Source: Lysobacterales bacterium
GTDB taxonomy: Bacteria > Pseudomonadota > Gammaproteobacteria > Xanthomonadales > SZUA-36
Assembly: GCA_021648125.1 (NCBI GenBank)
Contig: JAKITK010000034.1
Location: 1 to 34,010 of the forward strand
Direction: 5' to 3'
Length of the DNA stretch: 34,010 bases
Both the position numbers and the translations under genes were made by a program. The notes under the pieces are model-generated. The model searched no databases and was not told the origin of the DNA. It was given only the letters and a program-made list of their open reading frames with translations. This document shows positions 8,024-15,254 of the stretch, piece after piece (within the stretch, counting starts at the first letter, position 1; every line of letters starts with the position of its first letter).

Positions 8024-8947
8024 GTGATAACACATCGACCGGAAAGGCTACCACTGACGCATGCATGTGTTGTGCTGGGGGGCTTAATCGAAGCACTGTG
8101 TATACACGCCGCAAGCGCACTGCCAACATAAAGCCACCTCAGCGCTCACGCAAGAAATCCATACAGCCTCGTGCCCTCAGCCCCCGAGAAAAAGCGGTAG
8201 TAATCGAGACATTACACAGTGAACCCTACTGTGATCAGCCGCCGGCTGAAGTGTATCAGTGTCTGCTTGAGAAAAACAAATATCTGTGTTCCGTCAGTAC
8301 GATGCACCGGATCCTCCGGGGTTTACACGAAAATGGTGAGCGTAGAAACCAGCGGCCAGCACAGCATCATGCCATTCCAAGACTGTTAGCCCGTGCGCCG
8401 AATGATGTTTGGACATGGGATATCACCAAGTTACCATTGTTTCGCCGTGGTATCTATTTATCCCTCTATGTGGTGCTTGACCTTTTTAGCCACTTTGTTG
8501 TTGCCTGGATGATCTCGCGCAAAGAAAACAGCGCATTGTCAAAATAGCTAATGGACGAAGCTACGGCCAAATATGAGATTACACCCGGGCAACTTACGCT
8601 GCATCAAGACCGCGGATCACCCATGACGGCTCACGGGTATCTGGATTTTATGCGTGAACTGGATGTGACCTGCAGTCACAGCAGGCCACGGGTGAGTAAT
8701 GACAACCCATTTAGTGAAAGCCAGTTCAAAACCCAAAAGTATCAACCGGATTATCCTGGGCGGTTCACAGATATTGTGCATACCAGACATTGGTGCAAAG
8801 CTTATTTTGGAGTGGTACAACTTTGAACATCATCACAGCGGCCTGGCGGGCTTTACCTCGAATCAGGTATTTGCCGGTGATTATCACAAAATTGCTGTAC
8901 AAAAACAAAGCGTGCTAGATACTCAATACAGAAATCACCAGATTTGA
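8024..8947 (+). pseudogene. IS3-family transposase OrfB, broken by two frameshifts and a stop
   Basis: The DDE integrase core is recognisable: first Asp in TWDIT, second in HQDRGSP, and Glu in NPFSESQFKT. Three lesions break it. The frame shifts at a G6 run (8077-8082), joining THACVVLG to LNRSTVYTRR. An in-frame TAG at 8545-8547 interrupts ENSALSK and MDEATAKYEI. A further shift near 8800-8815 moves the reading from WCKAYF to EWYNFEHHHSGL. The end YRNHQI is shorter than usual. No functional transposase can be made without recoding. Confidence 0.85.
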
Positions 8948-9209
8948 CTATAGCTCTGAATTTTCCTATGAATAGGATTTTGAAACAGGCTTTGAACTTA
9001 TCAATAATACTATTACCTACTATAACAGACCACTTTTAAATGTAGATATTAATTTGTTTAAAATATTAAATGCTAATTATGCTATAGATAAAAATACCGC
9101 TTCTTGTGGAGACAGCAAACTGCCAAATGTTGACATCGCTACCTTTGAAGTATTGGAAGTAATGGGCATGGTCGATCTCAAATTCCAACAAGCTACCCTA
9201 CTAGCCTAA
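8943..9209 (+). pseudogene. 3' fragment of an unknown gene after the IS
   Basis: After the IS a plus-strand frame reads FDYSSEFSYE, TAG (8973-8975), then DFETGFELINNTITYY... to LKFQQATLLA with TAA at 9207-9209. The composition is AT-rich like the truncated gene before the IS. No start codon and no known domain are visible. It may be the tail of the gene at 7287, now carrying a nonsense mutation. It ends 26 bases from the convergent gabT stop. Confidence 0.45.
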
Positions 9210-9235
9210 CAAACCACTAAAAATCTGTACCTGGA

Positions 9236-10528
9236 CTATTGGTTTGCTGCCGGTAGCTTGTTCAGACAGCTACCAAGTAGCGCCATACCCTCATCGATGA
9301 GCTCCATGGGAATGGTTAGTGCCGGTAAAAACCGGATAACATTGCCGCGGATGCCACAAGAAAGCAGGATAACGCCTTTTTCTGCCGCTGCTGCGACCAG
9401 TGCTTTGGTTAAGTCGGCATCGGGCTGGCTGGCATCACCGGCCTTAACCAGTTCCATTGCAATCATCGCGCCGCGATAACGAATATTTCCGATTCGATCA
9501 GGATGAGCCTGCTGTAGTTTACACAGGTGCTGGTTAAACCTTTCACCGACCTGGTTGGCACGCGCTATCAGGTTCTCTTCCTGTATAACCTCAAGCACAG
9601 CTAATGCAGCAGCACAACCCAGCGGCGAACCACCATAGGTTCCGCCAAGTCCACCGGGGTGCGGGGCATCCATAATTTCAGCCTTGCCAGTGACTGCCGC
9701 AATCGGAAAACCGCCGGCAATACCCTTGGCTTGAGTAATCAAGTCGGGTTCGACACCGGAATGCTGCATACAAAACATTTTTCCGCTACGACCAAAGCCA
9801 GTCTGGATTTCATCGGCGATAAACACAATGCCATAACGGTCACAAATATCCCGTAAGGCTTTAAGGAAATTATCCGGAGCCGCATAAAAGCCGCCCTCGC
9901 CTTGAACCGGCTCAATAATAATGGCAGCAATATCTTCGGGATCAATCTCCACCTTAAACAAAGTTTCAAGATCAGTAATGGCAGTTTCCACTGAAACCCC
10001 GTGATAATCAACAGGGAAGGGCGAGTGATAGATTTCCGCCGGAAACGGCCCAAATGATTTTTTATACGGCATAACTTTACCGGTTAAACCCATAGTCAAA
10101 TGGGTCCGCCCATGGAAGCCACCGTTAAATGCAATAACTCCACGACGACCGGTATAAGAACGGGCTATCTTAATCGTGTTCTCAACCGCCTCTGCACCGG
10201 TGGTAACAAAAATCGTCCGGCAATCAGCGGTGATAGGCGCGGCAGCATTAAGTTTTTCTGCCAGTTCAACCGCAGATTCATACGGTGTGACCATCACACA
10301 GGTATGGCTGAAACGCTCAAGCTGCTCTGCCACAGCAGCCTGTACTTTAGGGTGACTGTGGCCGGTATTTACCACAGCGATACCGGTACCAAAATCGATA
10401 TAACGCTTACCCTCTACATCCCATAGCTCGGCATTTTTGGCGCGCTCGATATAGATACCATTGGCGTTGCCCTGACCGCGCGCGAAGGCAGCCAGTTTGC
10501 GTTGTTGTAAATCCTGATTGTTAGCCAT
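9236..10528 (-). CDS. gabT: 4-aminobutyrate aminotransferase GabT
   Basis: The 430-residue PLP enzyme transfers the amino group of GABA to 2-oxoglutarate, giving succinic semialdehyde and glutamate. The PLP lysine is Lys268 in ITQAKGIAGG, the cofactor Asp is 239 in IADEIQTGFGR, and Glu211 (VQGEGG) is the residue that distinguishes GABA enzymes from ornithine enzymes, all in E. coli GabT numbering. TTGAHLTMGL-type residues near 140-150 also fit. Its ATG starts one base after the gabD stop, so the two are coupled and made in equal supply. Confidence 0.93.
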   Translation of the reverse strand: MANNQDLQQRKLAAFARGQGNANGIYIERAKNAELWDVEGKRYIDFGTGIAVVNTGHSHPKVQAAVAEQLERFSHTCVMVTPYESAVELAEKLNAAAPITADCRTIFVTTGAEAVENTIKIARSYTGRRGVIAFNGGFHGRTHLTMGLTGKVMPYKKSFGPFPAEIYHSPFPVDYHGVSVETAITDLETLFKVEIDPEDIAAIIIEPVQGEGGFYAAPDNFLKALRDICDRYGIVFIADEIQTGFGRSGKMFCMQHSGVEPDLITQAKGIAGGFPIAAVTGKAEIMDAPHPGGLGGTYGGSPLGCAAALAVLEVIQEENLIARANQVGERFNQHLCKLQQAHPDRIGNIRYRGAMIAMELVKAGDASQPDADLTKALVAAAAEKGVILLSCGIRGNVIRFLPALTIPMELIDEGMALLGSCLNKLPAANQ

Positions 10529-10529
10529 T

Positions 10530-11984
10530 TCAAATACCGCCCATGCACATGTATTTTATTTCCAGGTAATCATTAATCCCGTATTTCGAACCTTCACGCC
10601 CGGAACCGGATTCTTTTACCCCGCCGAACGGTGCCATTTCGTTAGAAATAACACCTTCATTAATACCCACAATGCCATATTCCAGGTCTTCACCGACACG
10701 CCAGACCCGGCCAATATCGCGAGTATAGAAATACGCCGCCAGACCAACATTAGTGTCGTTGGCAATGCGGATGGCATCAGCTTCAGTTTCAAAACGAATA
10801 ACCGGGGCAATGGGGCCGAAAATTTCCTCTTTGGCTATCGGCATATCGTTGGTAACATCCAGCATTACAGTAGGTTCATAGAAGCAACGGCCCAACTCAC
10901 TTCGCTTACCACCTAGGACAATGCGCGCACCCATAGCGATGGAGTCCTGCACCAGCCTGTCGACATCTGCTACCGCTTTTTCGTTGATTAACGGGCCTGT
11001 GGTTGCATTCTGATCAGTGCCTTCACCCAGCCTTAATTGCTTAGCTACTGCGGCAATTAACTTTTCAGTAAAGACTGAGTAAACACTCTCCTGCACCAGT
11101 ACCCTGTTGGTACACACACAGGTCTGGCCGCTGTTGCGATATTTGGAAACCATTAAACCATCGATTGCGGCATCCAGATCAGCATCATCAAAAACAATAA
11201 AGGGCGCATTTCCGCCGAGCTCCATTGAGGTCCTTTTCATGCTGCTTGCGCATTGTTCCGCCAGCAACTTTCCCACCGGCGTTGAACCGGTGAATGTCAG
11301 CTTACGGATACTCGGATGCGATGTCAGCACCGGGCCAATCTTTGATGATTTTCCGGTAACGATATTGATCACGCCTTTTGGAATGCCCGCCCGCAGGGCC
11401 AACTCGGCCAGGGCAAATGCCGACAAAGGGGTTTCGGATGCCGGTTTACAGACCACCGTACAACCGGCCGCTAATGCCGGGGCAATTTTGCGGGTCAGCA
11501 TGGCACTGGGGAAATTCCAGGGGGTGATACAGGCAACCACACCCACCGGTTGCTTAATCACCACCAGTCGACGGTCTTTGGCTGGTTCGGGAATGGTGTC
11601 ACCGTAAATCCTTTTGGCCTCTTCGGCAAACCATTCAATATAAGCGGCACCGTAGGCTATTTCACCCCGGGCCTCGGCCAACACTTTGCCCTGCTCTGCT
11701 GTAAGAATTTGCGCCAGATCTTCTTGGTTTTCCAGCACTAACTCAAACCAGCGGCGTAACAGCCCGGCGCGTTCTTTGGCGGTTTTCTGTTTCCATTCCA
11801 GCATTGCGGTACTGGCGGCTTCAACCGCAGCCACAGTTTCTGCAGCACCAGCATTGGCAACATTTGCAATCGTTTCGCCATTCGCGGGGTTATCCACACT
11901 AAAAGTTGTATCGGTTTTTAGCCACTCACCTGCAATCAGTATGCGCTCAATTAACAGCGATGGATCGTTGAGATTTAAATTCAT
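10530..11984 (-). CDS. gabD: Succinate-semialdehyde dehydrogenase GabD
   Basis: The 484-residue aldehyde dehydrogenase oxidises succinic semialdehyde to succinate, the step after GabT. Asn157 (TPWNFP), general base Glu255 (MELGGNAPF) and nucleophile Cys289 (SGQTCVC) are present, and the length equals E. coli GabD (482). The KPASETP motif at 180-186 fits NADP-using members; cofactor preference is inferred from that family resemblance. It is the first gene of a gabD-gabT operon transcribed away from the MocR-type regulator, with a 277-base divergent region holding the operator candidate. Confidence 0.93.
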   Translation of the reverse strand: MNLNLNDPSLLIERILIAGEWLKTDTTFSVDNPANGETIANVANAGAAETVAAVEAASTAMLEWKQKTAKERAGLLRRWFELVLENQEDLAQILTAEQGKVLAEARGEIAYGAAYIEWFAEEAKRIYGDTIPEPAKDRRLVVIKQPVGVVACITPWNFPSAMLTRKIAPALAAGCTVVCKPASETPLSAFALAELALRAGIPKGVINIVTGKSSKIGPVLTSHPSIRKLTFTGSTPVGKLLAEQCASSMKRTSMELGGNAPFIVFDDADLDAAIDGLMVSKYRNSGQTCVCTNRVLVQESVYSVFTEKLIAAVAKQLRLGEGTDQNATTGPLINEKAVADVDRLVQDSIAMGARIVLGGKRSELGRCFYEPTVMLDVTNDMPIAKEEIFGPIAPVIRFETEADAIRIANDTNVGLAAYFYTRDIGRVWRVGEDLEYGIVGINEGVISNEMAPFGGVKESGSGREGSKYGINDYLEIKYMCMGGI

Positions 11985-12181
11985 TATATGTTCCCGATAT
12001 CCACCTAATGATGGACTTAGTTCTTCAGCTTAAATAAGTTACACCGAATAATGCTTCAATTATGTAATAAATACGGCCACAAGAACAAATGTGATTTCAA
12101 CCACCCTGATTTCAACTATTCACTACTGCAGCCTGTTTAAGCTGTTCCAATGACGCCACCTTACGGCTTCACCCCTATAGG

Positions 12182-12242
12182 TTAATAGATCCAGATGTGT
12201 TAGTTTAATAGAGCCAGATAATACGCTATGTGTCTGACATAG
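12182..12242. promoter_or_regulatory. Direct-repeat operator and adjacent dyad between gabD and its regulator
   Basis: TTAATAGATCCAGAT (12182-12196) and TTAATAGAGCCAGAT (12205-12219) differ at one base and are 23 bp apart centre to centre, about two helical turns. GabR/MocR-type regulators are known to bind direct repeats in their divergent promoters. A separate dyad, CTATGT-GTCTG-ACATAG (12226-12242), lies 20 bases before the regulator start. A TAATAC -10 candidate overlaps the second repeat at 12219-12224. The remaining divergent bases (11985-12181) show nothing definite. Confidence 0.65.
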
Positions 12243-12261
12243 ATTTAAACTTGGAATTTCT

Positions 12262-14106
12262 ATGCAATTTTTAATCAGTCTTGATCCTGAGAGCAATCTT
12301 AGCCTACAACACCAAATTCGACAAAAACTGGTTGAAGCCATACTTTCAGGCGCACTACCAACCGGTGAACGCCTGATTTCTTCACGCAAGCTCTGCCAAC
12401 AGCTAAAAGTCTCTCGCAATACCGTAGTGCTGGCCTTCAGCCAGCTGGTTGACGAGGGCTATCTGCTCAGTCGCGAACGCAGCGGTTTGTTTGTGAACAG
12501 CCAAATCCTTGAAGGCAGAATTGGCTACAGCGTTAAACCCAGCGAGCCAAAAGCTGAACGCCAGCGGTGGCTGCAAAAGATTAAAATCAGCGGCCTCGGC
12601 AGACAACAACATAACTTCCCTGATGACTGGCAAAACCATCCATACCCCTTTATTGATGGTTATTTTGATGCACCCTTATACCCGGTATCGCAATGGCAGG
12701 AAGCCAGCCGACTGGCTTTCGGGGCACTGCAAACCCGTCAGATAGCTGCTGAAAGTACCGCAGATGACCCCATGTTGATTGACCAAATACGCACCAAAAT
12801 CTTGCCCAGACGCGGAATTTCTGCAAACCGAGATGAAATTCTCATCACTTCGGGCAGCCACCATGCACTCTACCTTTTGGCTAATTTATTGACCAATAAA
12901 CGCAGTCGCGTGGCCATGGAAGATCCGGGATCACCCGCGCTGAGGAGTTCGCTGGCACTGACCCGCAGCATACTGCAACCACAGCCGATTGATGAGCATG
13001 GCCTGATAGTCGATGAGCGACTAAATGATTGCGATCTGGTCTTTGTTACCCCCAGTCATCAACTCCCAACCGCGGTTACCATGCCTATGGCCAGACGCAA
13101 ACAACTCATTGCCCAGGCTCGTCGGCTTGACCAGCTGATTATTGAAGATGATTCTGAATGTGAAAGAAACTATCTGGCTGCCCCGCAACCGGCTATTCGT
13201 AGCCTGGATACTGAAAACCGGGTGATTTATCTATCCTCCCTGCCCAAAGCATTGGCTCCCGGCCTGGGTCTTGGCTTTATTGTCGCTGCACCTAGCCTGA
13301 TCAGGGGAGCCCGGCGCCTCAGGCGGCTGATGGTTGGCAACCCGCCTAAAAGCAATCAACGAACTGCCGCTTTCTTTATCTCTCTGGGACACTACGATGC
13401 ATTTATGTCACGCATCAATAAAATTTTCAGCCAGCGCTGGAATGCCCTGCGCGATGCCCTCAATCATTATTTACCGGACTCGATAAAAACCATTCCTAAT
13501 CAGGGTGGCACCGCGTTTTGGGTAAGCTGCCCGCCACAGTTGTCCGTTCAGGATTTGGTATCTGAGGCCGCAAAGTCAGGCATATTGATCGAGCCTGTTG
13601 CAGACTATTATGCTGATCCGGAATATTTCCAAAAACACGCTGATGAGCAATGTTTTCGCATGGGGGTAACCAGCCTTGATGAAACCAAAATTCGCCAGGG
13701 TGTTAAAAAGCTGGCCGAGCTGATCCGCGAGCTTTCCGGCAAACAATGGATCACCCTCGAAAATCATCCGCATAAACCCCTCAGTGGAAAACAAATACAC
13801 CAACAACTGGCAGGTGCAACGCTATTGACCAAAACGGTGTATGGCGCGCCCTGCACAATAGAGCTGAAGGCCAACGGATCGATGCTGGGTTGTGCAGGTC
13901 ATGCCGGGGAAGAACACGATGCAGGACGCTGGTGGATTGAGGACAACCGCTGGTTCCGCCAGTGGGACGACTGGGCCTATGGTGAAAAGTTAGGCTTTTA
14001 TGTTACTGTGCATGCCGGTCAAATTTCGTGGTTTAATCAAAACGGGCGGATTATCGATACCGCTGTAATCAAACAAAATGACAGCCTAAAACCGCAACTG
14101 GTCTAG
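12262..14106 (+). CDS. MocR/GabR-type regulator with extra C-terminal domain
   Basis: This 614-residue protein has an N-terminal GntR winged helix (about 8-80; SRKLCQQLKVSRNTV) and a fold-type I aminotransferase domain (about 125-490), with the PLP lysine probably Lys329 in SSLPKALAPG and Asp296/Asp297 in IIEDDSE. GabR-like proteins use PLP to sense GABA or related amines. Normal members end near 470-500 residues. Here about 110 further residues (505-614) add a small domain rich in Trp and Gly (MLGCAGHAGE, DAGRWWIEDNRW) resembling lipocalin-like or DUF995-type stress domains. Divergent gabDT is the likely target. Confidence 0.85.
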   Translation: MQFLISLDPESNLSLQHQIRQKLVEAILSGALPTGERLISSRKLCQQLKVSRNTVVLAFSQLVDEGYLLSRERSGLFVNSQILEGRIGYSVKPSEPKAERQRWLQKIKISGLGRQQHNFPDDWQNHPYPFIDGYFDAPLYPVSQWQEASRLAFGALQTRQIAAESTADDPMLIDQIRTKILPRRGISANRDEILITSGSHHALYLLANLLTNKRSRVAMEDPGSPALRSSLALTRSILQPQPIDEHGLIVDERLNDCDLVFVTPSHQLPTAVTMPMARRKQLIAQARRLDQLIIEDDSECERNYLAAPQPAIRSLDTENRVIYLSSLPKALAPGLGLGFIVAAPSLIRGARRLRRLMVGNPPKSNQRTAAFFISLGHYDAFMSRINKIFSQRWNALRDALNHYLPDSIKTIPNQGGTAFWVSCPPQLSVQDLVSEAAKSGILIEPVADYYADPEYFQKHADEQCFRMGVTSLDETKIRQGVKKLAELIRELSGKQWITLENHPHKPLSGKQIHQQLAGATLLTKTVYGAPCTIELKANGSMLGCAGHAGEEHDAGRWWIEDNRWFRQWDDWAYGEKLGFYVTVHAGQISWFNQNGRIIDTAVIKQNDSLKPQLV

Positions 14107-14118
14107 TCTTAACCTCTA

Positions 14119-14130
14119 ATCTGGATCTAT
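14119..14130. promoter_or_regulatory. Inverted copy of the gab operator upstream of the amidohydrolase
   Basis: ATCTGGATCTAT is an exact reverse complement of 12 bases of the first gab operator repeat. It lies 13 bases after the regulator stop and 69 bases before the amidohydrolase start. A weaker relative of the repeat (AACTGGGTAAATTAA, 14144-14158) follows 25 bases later. This supports control by the same regulator. Confidence 0.5.
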
Positions 14131-14198
14131 CATCTGCCGCTAAAACTGGGTAAATTAACCAAAAGGCCCTGATCGGCTGTATAAAGCTGAGGTAACCC

Positions 14199-15059
14199 AT
14201 GTCGAAATTTGCAATAGCCGGGCTCCAACTGGAGCTGGATAATAAAAACAATTTACCAATGCTGGCGAAAGAAATTGATACCGCCATGGCGCGCTTCCCA
14301 TGGATCGATATGCTGGTACTGGGTGAGCTATGTGCATACGGCACCAATACTGGTCACGCTCAGAAGAAGGGCGAAGAAATTGAGATTTTTTTCAGCAAGT
14401 TGGCAGCAAAACACAATGTTTGGCTAATTCCCGGCTCCTATTTTCAATCCATATCAGATCAAATCTATAACACCGCAATAGTGATTAATCCGGCAGGAGA
14501 AATTATCGAGCGATATCACAAATTTTACCCTTTTTATCCTTACGAAAAAGGCGTGAGTGCCGGCGATCACTTTGTAGTTTTTGAGGTGGCCGGTATCGGC
14601 AAATTCGGTGTGATGATTTGTTATGACCAGTGGTTTCCCGAGTTGACCCGTAATCTTTGCTGGATGGGTGCTGAAGTGATTATCTGCCCGACAATGACCA
14701 ATACTATTGACCGAAAAAACGAACTGGTGCTGGCGCAGGCAAATGCCATCAGCAACCAGTGTTATTTCATCAATATTAACTCTGTGGGCAAGCTCGGTTA
14801 TGGCGAATCTATTATTTTCGGACCTGAGGGAGAAACCATCCACAAAGCAGGTTTTGGCAGTGAATTGATCGCCGTTGAACTGAATCTAGAGCATGTCCGC
14901 AATGTGCGCGAACGCGGCATTCACGGTCTAGGGCAGGTATTAAAAAGCTTTCGTGATCACCCGGTTGAATACCCCGTATACCTGGACAGGAAGAACCCCG
15001 GGGCATTTGCTGAATTGGGTGAACTGGAGACACCAAAATCAAAATACAGGGGTTCCTGA
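14199..15059 (+). CDS. Nitrilase-superfamily carbon-nitrogen hydrolase
   Basis: The 286-residue enzyme has the Glu-Lys-Cys triad of the superfamily: Glu43 (LGELCAYG), Lys108 (RYHKFYP) and Cys141 (ICYDQWFPE). The CYDQWFPE block is closest to the CWDQWFPE of N-carbamoylputrescine amidohydrolases, but the rest diverges, so the exact amide substrate is unknown. GAGG at 14189-14192 supports the start. Position after the MocR-type regulator and the shared operator suggest a role in releasing GABA or a related amine from an amide or carbamoyl precursor, which is inference. No signal peptide is seen, so it should be cytoplasmic. Confidence 0.85.
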   Translation: MSKFAIAGLQLELDNKNNLPMLAKEIDTAMARFPWIDMLVLGELCAYGTNTGHAQKKGEEIEIFFSKLAAKHNVWLIPGSYFQSISDQIYNTAIVINPAGEIIERYHKFYPFYPYEKGVSAGDHFVVFEVAGIGKFGVMICYDQWFPELTRNLCWMGAEVIICPTMTNTIDRKNELVLAQANAISNQCYFININSVGKLGYGESIIFGPEGETIHKAGFGSELIAVELNLEHVRNVRERGIHGLGQVLKSFRDHPVEYPVYLDRKNPGAFAELGELETPKSKYRGS

Positions 15060-15061
15060 AA

Positions 15062-15135
15062 CAGCCCTAATCCCCAGATAGAGGCGCAAGGTGATGTGTA
15101 CCAACAGTCGATGTGTTTCTATCTGGGGATTGGGG
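15062..15135. repeat. Inverted repeat with CCCCAGATAGA arms
   Basis: Arms 15065-15082 and 15118-15135 match at 17 of 18 positions around a 35-base spacer. The 21-base word starting at 15062 (CAGCCCTAATCCCCAGATAG plus A) recurs with two differences at 22415-22435, so this is a dispersed repeat rather than only a terminator. It lies just after the amidohydrolase stop and could also end that transcript. Confidence 0.65.
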
Positions 15136-15200
15136 AACAGGGATATCCCGAACTGGACTCATGGTCACACAAGAACTGGTCCTACAAGATGACATACAGC

Positions 15201-15238
15201 TACTGTAGCTTAGACAGTAGACAACTATTTATATAACT
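15201..15238 (+). promoter_or_regulatory. Possible promoter and dyad operator for the TonB receptor
   Basis: CTACTGT (15201-15207) and ACAGTAG (15215-15221) form a perfect 7-bp dyad. TTAGAC (15211-15216) with TATAAC (15233-15238), 16 bases apart, is a plausible weak promoter overlapping it. No Fur box or other named site is recognised. Confidence 0.35.
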
Positions 15239-15254
15239 GGGTCGAGTCATAAAA

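Larger units (their letters stand above)
7541..8947 (+). mobile_element. Decayed IS3-family insertion sequence
   Basis: The element comprises an orfA and a broken orfB of the IS3 family. The left edge is placed near 7541 (TGTCAACCTGATCC), where the interrupted host gene loses its character. The right edge is near 8940, but no convincing matching inverted repeat is present: orfB lacks the usual final residues and the right end seems truncated. No target duplication could be found. With three lesions in orfB it is immobile unless helped in trans. Confidence 0.75.

Noticed and set aside
8551-8826. Separate 91-residue gene after the IS orfB stop
   Set aside because: It is the same orfB frame after a nonsense codon and holds the second Asp and Glu of the DDE triad.
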